A stretch of 64,000 nucleotides of DNA. It comes from Coccinella septempunctata. Taxonomy: Eukaryota; Arthropoda; Insecta; Coleoptera; Coccinellidae. The stretch's first letter is position 1; every line of letters begins with the position of its first letter. Below the pieces are notes generated by a model. That model was not told where the DNA came from and did not search any database. It saw only the letters and a list, made by a program, of their open reading frames with translations. Below, piece by piece: positions 36,801 to 49,100 of this stretch. The stretch covers positions 57,748,270-57,812,269 of the forward strand of contig NC_058189.1 of NCBI RefSeq assembly GCF_907165205.1, read 5' to 3'. A program made the position numbers and the translations under genes.

Positions 36801-38138
36801 TATACTGGCCTGATCTAGATAGTTTCATTCTCCAGGCTGATATCTGTTTGAAGGCTTTCTGGCGGACTTACCAGGATTTTGGTTTTGTCGATATTGAGTC
36901 TAAGGCCTAAAGCTTCGTATATATGTTTATAGGTGTCCAACATTATCTGTAGATCCTCTGGGCTGCTAGCGATAAGTGCGCAGTCGTCTGCATATTGAAG
37001 TTCCGTGATAAACTTTGAACTCTGAAGCGCTTCAGGTTAAAATCCATCAAATCTATTTTTAGGTAATTACGGTGTAATACAGTATTGCGACACCATATAC
37101 GTCGAGCCACCCCAAGAGGAGATGGTGTTCCCCCCTGATCCAGGCGCGGAGGGTGGAAGCGCACCGTTTGAAGCGACGGAAGGGGAAGAAATCGAAGAAG
37201 ACGGACCACCAGCCGGTGGGGGAGATTTGGGAGAATCGGGTAAGGTGAGTCATTACATGTCTATGTAATGGATAGAATGGAAAACTCATTTTTTTCACAG
37301 AACGAAGAGAAGAAAGCAGAGGCGACGACGTAGCTCAGGTAATAGCTGGGATGGTTGGGCAAACGGCGCAAGAAGTTGACAATGAATGGGGGGAGGAAAA
37401 CCAACCGGAATCAACACATGTAGATGAGCTAGAAGGTCAACCGAGTGAATTTGAGGCTAGGGAAGAGGAGGTAGAGGAGCAACACCCAAGAGGAGATGAA
37501 CAAACGACGGAAGACAATTTGCCCGAGGAAACACACGAAGATCAAACCGCAACAGAGGAAGGTGATCAGGCGTCGGAGCAACTTCTACCACATGAAGAGG
37601 ATACTGATCATGATCAAGTAGTAGAAGGTAATCAATATCTCCGGACAACAATGTGAATTGCGTCAAGTGACAGAATGAACCAATCGAAACCAATTACTGT
37701 TCGAGTTTAGTGTCACATGATCCAATATCCGTTTAGAATTTATGATGAATTTTGAAAAGGCCCCTTGAACATAACCGCTTATAATTCAAGCATATAGAAT
37801 TATAATGAATAGGCAATAAAATAAAGGGAGAAAAATTGTGTTAATTTACAGATAATGAAAAGCAGTCTGTCGGGCTTGATGAAGGTGAGACAGATGAAGA
37901 TATTAATTATTCAGATAATGGAAGTATGGAAGTCGACGATGGTAATCAAGAAAATATTGAAAAAGAACAGGATTCCCCCACGTCAACGTCTGCAGACAAA
38001 TCCGAAGGAGCTAAAACTATGCCTCCTATTGAAGAGGAAAGCCCTGGAGATGGAAATGCCGAAAGGGAACCTGAATCACCGAGTGAAGTTAGCATTGAAC
38101 GCTCCCCAGAAGTTGATGGGGAAGAGGCTCCAGAGTGA
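33827..38138 (+). CDS. ARMT1: ARMT1 / DUF89 damage-control phosphatase with acidic C-terminal extension
   Basis: Nine exons (33827-33915, 33968-34073, 34458-34690, 35092-35239, 35455-35614, 35789-36331, 37063-37239, 37301-37627, 37852-38138) join in phase to 689 aa. TPRMVPLSAFFKRSFAFHSV and RERFPVIIKRIMEDL match the family N-terminus. The catalytic DUF89 core shows LWANKYDLS, LDNAGYELFCDLCLSDML, and LIIFKGDLNYRKLFGDINWD with LNYRKL. The domain ends at NYGVIQYCDTIYVEPP. DUF89 proteins are metal-dependent phosphatases of damaged metabolites; ARMT1 has also been reported as a carboxyl methyltransferase. About 230 extra residues follow, extremely rich in E/D (exons 7-9). Exons 5-8 are GC-richer than neighbouring genes. 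Intron 6 contains a retroposon that duplicated the exon-7 acceptor. Confidence 0.9.
36447..37075 (-). mobile_element. Non-LTR retrotransposon fragment with 23-bp TSD across the ARMT1 exon-7 acceptor
   Basis: The element body is 36470-37052. Identical 23-bp sequences flank it (36447-36469 and 37053-37075); each contains the acceptor ctatttttag plus the first 13 exon bases. On the minus strand it encodes a reverse-transcriptase YADD block (LQYADDCALIASSPEDLQ...LNIDKTKIL), then, out of register, a C-terminal finger CPECGRICRSLLGLFSY. The 3' end points left. It is internally deleted and inactive. Only the right-hand acceptor leads into the real exon. Confidence 0.88.
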
Positions 38139-39058
38139 TCATAAAATGAATATAAAAACTTAGTCTTCAGTAAATTAAAATACCTACCTGCTTATTATTT
38201 ATTCATTCTTCATTCAATGTATTTTACCAGGTTCCTCTTTGATTTCACGGATTTTGCTATCCGTGAATTATTCTTTATTCTAAGATGTAGCTCAATTTGA
38301 ATGAAAATTTTCGACATAAACTTCAAAGAAATTTACTACTACTAAATACTAAAGAGTAGTAGTGTCACGGGTTACCGCTTTATCCCGGATATGCATTACC
38401 GAACTTCCTTTTTGTCGGAATGAGAGCCTGAAAAGAATTACGCTATGATTTCTCTAAAAATAAATTATTAATCTCCAGAGACAACCTCTATGTGTAAGCA
38501 TCAAAGGGTAAGTACGAAGAGGACTAGAGGACCTCTTTGGTAAGTACTTGATACTCTGTGAAAAGACAAGGAGTGACCTATGGAGTTATCCTTGAGTGTT
38601 CTGTGGAGTAATCACAGGAACTCTATGGGAACCATAGAGTTCAATGTTGTAGGGATTGTAGCATTTCAATGTTTATCTATGGTTATTTGTCATGATAGGT
38701 TAGAAGCGTGAATTTCTTGAATGACAATTTTTTTCAACAGAGCTGACAGAGCATGTGTGTCAGTATTTATTTGAGCTGCTTGTGTAAAAATTATAAGTTG
38801 ATGAAGTAGAAGATTATTCATTACATACAATTCTTTTGAAATATTTCGTGTTATTATTGTCATTCTAATTTTTCCAAATGTCTAAGGTGAGCTGAAAAAT
38901 ATCTTTTCAAAACCATGGTGGTTTTGAATATCAGTAATGTGGCAAATTCAAGAATATAATTTCATATATATTTAGTTATTTGTCAATTTCTCACATCTAG
39001 ATTATATGTTGAACCAATTTCTTGCAGTCCAATCATTTGTGGAATTATTTGCTAAATT
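38139..39058. other. Intergenic region ARMT1 / REXO5
   Basis: 920 bp containing the ARMT1 3' UTR and the REXO5 promoter (same direction). No further gene, repeat or RNA was recognised. Confidence 0.35.
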
Positions 39059-42002
39059 ATGAAGACAACATCATCAAAGAAAACTCAAAGAATTGAAAAC
39101 AAGAAGAAAAAAATGGCCGCATTATGGGAAATCTCCAAATTGAATGAATATGATCGTGCTTTTAAAAAGAAACAAAAGTTGGATACTGTAGCTACTGAAA
39201 TAAATTCTACTGATACAGTGGTTGAACCAAAAACTAAACGTCTCAGAACAGATACGTAAGTATTTCTAAATGTACTCATCAGAGATTCAGAACTTTGAAA
39301 TACATCAAAAAATGTCCAATTCATCAAGCTGTGATTGATATTATAAGATTTTTTTATCAACCATAAGAAGATAAGATACTGTGTAACTTAGTGAGAAAAA
39401 ACATGCCTTAATTATCTATTTTTTCAACATTGAAAGGGCAGTACTGCATTATTATGAATAAGACAGAGTTATACAACTTTTGTGTTTGTGATACTAATTA
39501 AGATTCCATATTTCAGAGAAAATTTATACAACCCTCCATTAATTGGTGAAATTGGACCATCTGGTAAAGTTAAATTATCAGGTGAAGAGTTTCTAGCCCT
39601 AAAGAAAAAGCTGAGAGAGCATACTACAAAAATGAGGCAGCATCCAAATTTCCGTTTACGTGAAATCGGGGATAATGCCTCACTGAAAACTGAAACTGAA
39701 AGCAGAATACCCTTATTTCTTTCCGATGTGCAGCATTTAATTCTCTACTCACAAATCGGAGTACATGCTCCCTATTCCCCAGCTAGATGGTGTTGTTTGG
39801 AAAAGTACAATCGACTTTTGAATACAAACATTTTAGTTGTTGAAAATCTCTCTATGTACCATTTCAGTTCATATGAAAGTAGTTTTGAATTCTTGTCTTC
39901 TAAATTTCAACATAAATTAGAAGTGTTGTCCCCATTCTCATATAGGGGAGATATTATCAAAGAAATCTCCATGGTACCAATTACAAGTAAGTAAATTTTC
40001 CAATAATCTAGAAGATTTTTGAATTAGCTTTCACCGAGTATCGAAAGATTTATGTATGGTGTGAATTAGCAGCTTATTGCTCGATGTCTCAGTAAAACTT
40101 TAAGCTACAGCCATTCTTGTCTTTCATATATACATATATGCTCTTTTATTTCACCTATTTTAGGTACTCAAATGAAAAAATTCATTAATGAATATGGTAC
40201 ATTAGAATCTGCAGTAATGAAAAGCGAAGACTTATTTGACACTGTGAGAAACTTATTCCCCATTGAAGAAGACATTTCAAACTCAGAAAACAACAGTGAA
40301 CTTCCCCCTTCAGACAAGTTTCCAAGAACACAGTTACTTTTATCAGGTTGGGAACTTGTCGAAGAAAACTTTCCCCTTCCAATTAAAGGTAAGAAGAATG
40401 TTTTATTGAAAGAATGAACTTGGTCTTTAGAAAAATAGAATAATATTATTCCTCAAGCATATTATGATGGCTATTATTCATGCAGATGAATAATACCCAT
40501 ATTATGAAAGTTGGATACTGTTCTTCATCCATAATTGTGAAACAATTATTTCTAAAATATCTCATGTCCTCTTAAATATCTATATTCACTTTAATACCTT
40601 GTTACTCACTTCTGACCTTTCAATATAGCAATATTTCTGTGTTGAGAGCCTCAGTCTTTGGTTGTTACTGGGAAGTTTGATAGACCACTGAATAATGGCT
40701 CATAAATCTCAAGTTCCTAATAAATGTTTCATAGGTAACCAGTGAATAATGGCCTATTAATCTCTAGTGATATGTGAATTGTTAGGTGATTCATCAATAA
40801 CTCAAAAATTGTTTTGAGTTCAATACGCATCTGCTACATTGCTATATTTCAGGTTTGATGGAACATAAATATGATGGCTATGTTTTGACCAAAGATAAGT
40901 ATTTGGAGGTCACTCCCTTCAGTCCAATGTTCGGTGTGGATTGTGAAATGTGCAAGACATCTACCGGCGAATTAGAACTCACCAGAGTATCCATAGTGGA
41001 TGAGAAATTAAATGTTTTCTATGAAACTTTAGTTAAGCCCCACAATAAAATAGTCGATTATCTAACAAGGTATTCGGGTATAACTCCAAAGTTAATGAAA
41101 AATGTCACCACCCGCCTAAAGGACGTCCAAGAAATATTGAGGAAGAAATTGCCAGCTAATGCCATTTTGGTTGGGCAATCATTGAGCAACGATTTACATG
41201 CTCTGAAAATGATGCATCCATATATAATTGATACTAGGTGAGTCCCCTTTTTTCCATGTAAAATTTGTATGGACAAATGGAAATGGAAATCTCATTAAGT
41301 GGATATGTTACTAAAATTCACTCATTTTATTTTCTGTTGAAATATAGCATGCTTTTGTTCCACAGTATTATATTCAACATAACTGGAGATCGGACAAGGA
41401 AGACTAGACTTCAAACGTTGGCAAGGGAATTTTTATCTGAAAAAATTCAAGAGAGTAGAAAAGGGCATTGTTCAACAGAAGACAGTAGCGCAAGTTTGAA
41501 ACTCGCCCAGTTGAAACTAAGGAAATCGATCACATTTGGAGATGCTGTTTTAGGCGGTATAGAGAATGAATTTCGCTGCTATCCGGAATTAGGTAATCGT
41601 AATTATGCAACAAGTATGCTGAAGCAAGTTACACGAATGGAGAAATCTGCGTCTTTGACAGCTTTAGAAGATGTGTGTGCCAAATATAAATACTATGTGG
41701 ATAAGGGTTCAGAGACTAAACAAGATTCCAAAATCAAGTTTTACTCTGAAAATTCGAACAAAGATGTTGTGAAAAAATTTTGTGGATCTCTTCTGCAACA
41801 GTCGTTGAATATTGCTCATATTAGAATACCAGAAACTCAATTAGATACGAAGAATGCAACACAGACTATAAGAACGGTGGATCAGTGGATTCAAGACGTG
41901 TACAATCACACAGCCGCTCCTGGTTTATGTATTGTGATATTCGGGGGTCAAAAAGAAGGAGGTAATGCCTGCTGTTTCATTCAAGTGAGGGGTAACTGTT
42001 GA
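39059..42002 (+). CDS. REXO5: RNA exonuclease 5 (NEF-sp type, DEDD family)
   Basis: Exons 39059-39255, 39517-39986, 40164-40388, 40853-41237 and 41366-42002 join to 637 aa. A lysine-rich N-terminus (KKTQRIENKKKKMA) is probably nuclear/nucleolar targeting. The exonuclease domain has ExoI FGVDCEMC (DxE), ExoII VGQSLSNDLHALKM and ExoIII CAKY/YPELGNRNYA-like segments near residues 380-480. A short RRM-like end (LCIVIFGGQKEGGNACCFIQ) follows. The family trims the 3' ends of snoRNAs and 28S/5S rRNA in flies. That is notable beside genes that host snoRNAs, though adjacency may be chance. It is shorter than the 774-aa human protein, mainly at the RRM end. Confidence 0.9.
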
Positions 42003-43160
42003 GTGTTCAAACTCTTATATGATGTATAAATTGTAATGAAGAATAATGTTACATGATTAAATTAATTTTTGTATGTTTATTGTACTTTTTATTATTGTGT
42101 ACAACTAGAAGGTATTCAATTTGTCTATTGCTCCCATCATTACTACAAAATATGAAAATTCATTACAAAAAATTGGAATCATTAAATCTGAACACTGGAC
42201 CTTAATTTATACAATGATGAACGACTAATTGAAAGTGCTTTAAGAGGTTTTTGTTGGTATATTAAATTTATTCAGATCACAGTATGTGTTCCCACAATAA
42301 TCTAGAAGAAATTGAATTGATTTTGTTGTCTTGATTATGAAGGGTCCTGAATTTTTGTCACGCGAGGAAATGTTTGATAGAATCTCCTTTACACAAATAT
42401 TGTATTCAACTTAACTGAATCAGTTACCTACCTTTAATGCCTGTTGATAAATTTCATTTTCTTTATGTATTTCCATATATTTAGATGAAAACAGAAACCT
42501 CAGCAGATGAAGAAAAATCTTGATGAATTAATTAACGTACTGCAATGACAAATACATTATTTTCAGGATGTGAAAATAATCACTTGGGAGCTTCAGCATG
42601 AACAGTTTTGTTGGCAAGCAAAATTGTCAACCTTATTGTTTAAAAACATTTTCCTTGTTTGATTTTGTAACCTGAGTTGAGATTAAAACATTCTCTTATC
42701 AAATGGGTTATTTCTTCCTTCATAGATGTAGGTAATAATTATTTTCAAATAATTAGATTTTGGAGTATTTCCAACCCAGAAAATAACTTGGCTGGCCTCT
42801 CATCAAACAACTAATTAAATTGTGTTCTGTGTTGGTCTTCATTTAGTATTTAATGAAATGGAAAAGGAGAGTAATTCATCATATTTATTTAGTAAATTGG
42901 TGGACTAATATAATTTCTACATAAATATACCTAAGATACATAGAAATGTTATTTCTTCAATTAATAAATCGATTTTAGATCTAAGACAAATGAGTTCACT
43001 CCTAAAAGTAATCTCAGTTATGAAAGTTCTTAATGGTGAAATATAAACAAACTCATCAATTCACATCAATCCGAAATCCCAATTGCTTTCATAACTGATC
43101 ATGAAAGTTTTAATTTAAAGGAAGTAAGTTTCTAAAAAATATAAAGCCTTACATAAATTA
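42003..43160. other. Convergent intergenic region REXO5 / U1-70K
   Basis: 1.16 kb of AT-rich DNA, presumably both 3' UTRs. No ORF, repeat or RNA structure was recognised. Confidence 0.35.
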
Positions 43161-46100
43161 TTAATATGCTTCACCTTCTTCATATTCATCGTCATACTGA
43201 CGACTTCCATTTGCATTATCTGGATGATACTTTTCTTCATCTTCTTCATATTTCACTTGTACCTGATGATCATATGTGGGGTACTCAGGGTAGTCTGAAA
43301 AAAACGAAAATATTTTGATAAGCAATCTGAAGTGAAAGATAATAAATATTGTTGTTCCCCAATGGTAATGTAATTTACAAATAAGAGAAATTGAACAGAC
43401 GCAACCACTTAAAAAATATCAACTGTAGACACAAATTTTTGGATATTTGATTTTTTTACTGTGAATAAATCATTTTTCTCGAAATCTGTAAAATGTAAAA
43501 CTTTTTTTATGAAGGAGTTACATGAATTAATTCAGTACCCTCAACTTTTGAGATTGCGTAGCATTTATTGAAAATTGTTTCTCTGTCTTGCAATTATGAA
43601 TACATATCGGAATATCCACAAAGAATAGACAAAGCACATGATTTCCCTGAGTTTACATACAGAAAAATTATAGAATCATTTTTCCGTGAACAACACAGGA
43701 TGGAATAGACGATTCTGAAAACCAGTTTTGTACGATCCGCTTATAAATTATTTCTTTCATGCAGAATGCAGTTGTTGAGCATCATACTTGACATAAGACG
43801 AAAGTTATTAATTGTGAGAAGCCTATACTGCTACCTAATCTAAGCTTAATGATTAGCAGCCCTGTGAACTTCTGCATTGCTTCTTTTGCTACTCTTACAG
43901 CCTCAAATCAATGATGTGAAGCAGGTTTATTGAAGAAAATAGCGATGATAATAATCATCAAACCAAAATACTTTGATGAGCAATCTAAAGTAAAGGATAA
44001 TAAATATTGCTATTCCCCAATGGGAGAACCTATAACAACATGTAATTTACAAATAAGAGAAATTCAACTGACTCAACCACCTAAAAAACATCAACTGTAG
44101 ACACAAATTTTCGGTTATTTTCTTATTTCAAGTATTGTATTTTTATTACTGTGAATAAATAATTTTTTTCAAAATCTGTAGAAATTTTTTTTATGAAGGG
44201 GTCACATGAATTAATTCAGTATCCCCAACTTTTCACATGCAGGTTAAATGCTAAAATAAAGCATAGCAATTATAGAAAATTGTTTCTCTGTCTTGCAATT
44301 ATGAATACATATCGGAATATCCACAAAGAATAGACAAAGACATGATTTCCCTGAGTTTACATACAGAAAAATTATAGAAACATTTTTCCATGAACAACAC
44401 AGGGTGGAATAGGCGATTTTGAAAACCAGTTTAGTACGATCCGGTTATAAATTGTTCTTTTCATGCAGAATGCAGATGTTGAGCATCATACTTGACATAA
44501 GAGGAAAGTTATTAATTGTGAGAAGCCTATACTGCTACTTAATCTAAGCTTAATGATTAGCAGCCCTGTGAACTTCTGCATTGCATCTTTTGATACTCTT
44601 ACAGCCTTCAATCAATTATGAGAAACAGGTTTATTGAAGAAAGTATTGATGATAATAATCATCAAACCAAAATATTTTGATGAGCAATCTGAAGTAAAGG
44701 ATAATAAATATTGTTATTCCCCCAATGGGAGAACCTATAACAACATGTAATTTACAAATAAGAGAAATTCAACTGACTCAACCACCTAAAAAACATCAAC
44801 TATAGACACAAATTTTCGGTTATTTTCTCTTTTCAAGTATTGTATTTTTTATTACTGGGAATAAATCATTTTTTTCAAAATCTGTAAACAGTAAAACTTC
44901 TGTTAATGAAGGGGTCGCAGAAATTAAATCAGTATCCTCAACTTTTGAAATGCAGTTTAAATGCTATAATAACGCATAGCAGTTATTGAAAATTGTTTCT
45001 CTGTCTTGCAATTATGAATACATATCGGAATATCCACAAAGAATAGACAAAGCACATGATTTCCCTGAGTTTACATACAGAAAAATTATAGAAACATTTT
45101 TCCGTGAACAACACAGGATGGAATAGACGATCTTGAAAACCAGTTTTGTACGAACTGGTTATAAATTATTTTGTTCATGTAAAACATTGATGTTGAGCAT
45201 CATACTAGACATAAGACGAAAGTTATTAATTGTGAGAAGCCTATACTGCTACTTAATCTAAGCTTAATGATTAGCAGCCCTGTGAACTTCTGCATTGCTT
45301 CTTTTGCTACTCCTACAGCCCTGAATCAATAATGTGAAACAGGTTTATTGAAGAAAATAGCGATGATAATAATCGTCACAAAATCAATTTCTCATATAAT
45401 GATGATTATTGAGTTATTTCATCAACATTTTTCAAACAGTGGAACAAAAAGGTTTTTTCGATGCAAAAAAAGGATGATCTGAGGTTGGTGTTACTTACCA
45501 TCAATAGGTTCTTCCTTGACCTTTATTTCACCTCCATCATCGGTTTTTATGTATTCTAACCTCTCTCCCCTGTCTCTTTCGCGTTTCTCCCTCCTGTCAC
45601 GTTTCCTGTCGCGATCCTTATCTCTAGACTTAGACCTTCTTCTTTTCCTCTCGCGGTCACGATCCCTTTCACGTTCTTTTTCTCTAGGTCTCTCGAAACT
45701 CTCATCGAATTCTTCTCTTACGCGCTCTTTGCTGCGTCTTCTCTTTTCTCTGCAGAGAAAAATAATATATCAGAATAAAGGAAAAATCTAATTAAAATAA
45801 AAATTTTTGTTGAAGTTTACATCTTCGAATGCCTGATAATGGTTACCTTATCAAAATGATTGTATCCAGTCATAAGAGTAAATTTTTCAAGCGGAGCAGA
45901 ACTTCGTTTATATAATGTGAATTTTTAATATTTGAGGTCAATGGTATACACTTCAGTGATTTGAAATGAAAATGAACCTGTTCCAGCATTTTTTAGAAAA
46001 TAGTCAACAACGATGACATGAATTTTGTTAGTTACTTTATTCACTCTATCGCAAATTTCGTTTAGTTTTTTCCGTCAACATAATATTAGTGCTCTCAATA

Positions 46101-49100
46101 TTAATATTTAAATTACCTTCTGGGCGAACGGGATCTACTTCTCCTCCTCCTTTCTCTGGAGCGAGACCGCCTTCTGTCAAACGAGGATATTCTTTCCCGA
46201 TCTCTCTCCCTCACACCCCTTTCCTCCCTCTCTCTTTCAAGCCTATACCTTTCCCTTTCACGCTCGTTGTCTTCACGTCCAGAATGTTTGATGTTTACAT
46301 CGGGACCTCCACGTCTTGTTCCTCCGAGTCCGCCACCTTAAAAAACACTAGGGGTGAAATCGGAAAACAATACAAAATAATCATGAATTAAATCAGCACG
46401 AATTTCACATTTTGGTTTACTATGCCAAATATCTGTTATTGTTACAAATTGTAATTCCAAAATGAATTAACGGTCAAAACTCACCTAATCTCCTGGGCAA
46501 CCATCCTTTTACTGTCCTAGCCCTTTCAACATCCACTAAAACCCTACGACCATCTATTTTCTTACCGTCTGCATGTTTATAAGCAGCTGGAAAATACAAT
46601 GTATCCGATCACGGGAACAATCAATGTAAGGAAATAAAATCCCATATATTCATTTGGAACTTCAAAATGCAAAGTTTTCTCGAGTCATTCTGTATTGATA
46701 ATGATATAATCTTTATTTATTCATGAATATATGGGATTTTCAGATTGAATAAGCTGTCGTTGAGTGTTCAAATTTTTGATTTCCAAAACACGGTGTGCGG
46801 ATATGTAGCGCGATCAAACAGTTCAATCACGGATTAATTTTGGTCTGGAAAACATGTAATAATAGGTATAAATGAAATATACCTACCCAGTTACTTACGT
46901 AATTAAACATCAAAAGTGAAAAAGACGTAACTGATTTATAAAAAGCATCTCGAACAGCAGTGGGGTCTCCTTTATGAGAATTACCTGGTGCGCAATTACT
47001 TACGGAGCGCAAATACCCAAATTAAATTCTATGTCATTTCATGAAATACAATTTTAAATTGCAAAAGAAGAATTGTTGGAAAAATTTGGAAAATTTACTT
47101 AAACAAGTTTATAACCCCAACAGACAATGATTATATTTGTATGTAGGGTTCTTACCACACATACAAACCTATCTAGCCAGCAAAAAGCAGAACTTTGGGG
47201 ATAAACGGCACTAGTTGCCAGCAGCTCATACTGTATAAAATAGAAAAAAAATTAATTTCAGAGATTGTGTCCAATGTTGAAACAAAAACTTTCTCATCGC
47301 CGGCTACAGTGACTAGTAATCTATTAAAAAGACCACTTTAAAGCCCACCCTAATAAAACACGTAGTGATTCAAGTCGATTGAACTACCAACGGCCCGTAA
47401 CAAAGTCAAATCATTAAAGTGGCCCTCTTGACGATTGTTTCCAATGCATGTCCTATACTTACAATGCATATCTCGTTCATGTTCGTATTCGATAAAAGCA
47501 TACCCTCTAGGTTTCCCATTGACACTGTTATGGATAAGGAATATCTGAAAAAAGAATCCGAAACCACATTAAATACAAAGATAGAAGAGAGTTGACGAAT
47601 AATGTTCAATATACATTTCAAAACATTTTTGGAATGATACTGATGAAAAATAATAATCAGATTTCAACAGCTATAATATGAACAGAAAGAAAAAAAAATG
47701 CTAGGTCATGCTATCTGATTCGAGAAGTGAAATGTGGATGCAGAGTGCCAAGCACTTTTCATTTTAGAGATGTTCTTTTTTTTATGACTAATTGTGGTAG
47801 GTTTGTGCTGCTCTGTGCCATTGAAATTCTTTCTTTATTCCATTTGGTTCACAAGATATATAGAATGGCAATATTATTATTTGATTGGCCATCCTTTCGG
47901 GAACTGAGACCATGCAGATCTTTTGTTCTCTACCCTACTCATTCATAGGAACCCAAGGAGGTCGCCAATGGTGTTGATAAAACCGACAACATCCCTAGGA
48001 GCCTTAGCCGTTACCTCGTGAGCATCCAGGACCGGTTTCCCCATATGAATGGTTCTTAGGCCAGCCAGCTCGGGACACTTGCATACCATGTGTTCAGCTG
48101 TTTCTGCTTCTGATCCATAGAGCCTACAAATTTCATTTGCTGACTTTCCCATATGGTACAAATGATATTTGTACTAACAGTGCCCCATCAGCAGTCCCAC
48201 CATCACCTGAAGCTCAGCTCATTACAGCTTCAGCAGTTTTTTGGTGATCGGTGAAATCATAACCAATTTCTTTGACTGAGTAAATCCAGGAGTGATTCTC
48301 CAGAGGGTTATTCTGTTGTTCAACTCCCATTGTTGGACCACTGCCTTATATATCCACAGAAAGGTTCTGGTCCAGCAGGTGTTAACCTTGATGCGCTTTT
48401 TACAAGTTCATCAACTTTTTCATTTCCTTCAACACCACAATACCCTGGTACCCATAGCAGTCACTTTATTGCCCCCAAGTCAGCAGAGATGCCTGGCAGT
48501 GTGATTCCAGTTACCTCAGCATGGCCTTGCTGTCCGTAGTGATATAGATAAACTATCAGATTATCAGCAGGTTTCGATTCAACTACTTAAGCGAATTCAT
48601 GTTTGATTGGGCAGTGATAATGGATAATTTTATAAGCCTACAGAAGTATGATATAGTGAAACTGTTGCTCTGCTTTGCAATTATGAATACATTTCAGATT
48701 ATTCACAAAGAATTAACAGAGTACATAATTTTCCTGAGTTTACATACAGAAAAATTTTGAGTCAATTTTTTTCTGTGAACAACGCAGGATGGGTTACATT
48801 TTGTTTTGGACAAGATTACACCCATGAAGTTCTGTTTGAATGAAGAAATCACTATGGATAATTAATGAGAAATGTCTTACCTTCTTGATTGGTCCATAAA
48901 CTTCAAACTCCCTTCGTAGTTTGGATTCTGAGGTATCATAGTTCTGAATAAAAATAATTGAATATAAAACAACACTGTACAATTAGCAATAAGGCAATCT
49001 AATCAGCAGGTTTATATTAAAAAAAATACATATTATAATTATTTTAATTACAAATTCGACTGATAATTTTAATCAACTTCAAATGTTTGAAAATTGTGAC

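Larger units (their letters stand above)
43316..45376. repeat. ~700-bp tandem triplication inside U1-70K intron 7
   Basis: Three diverged units, roughly 43316-43973, 43974-44677 and 44678-45376, each beginning near gagcaatct. The inner ~130 bp that forms the H/ACA-like RNA is nearly invariant between units, while the flanks carry many substitutions and small indels. That pattern fits selection on the RNA. Confidence 0.88.

Noticed and set aside
45516..46391. Plus-strand Ser/Leu/Phe-rich ORFs over 45516-45791 and 46089-46391
   Set aside because: Reverse translation of the U1-70K RE/RS repeats.
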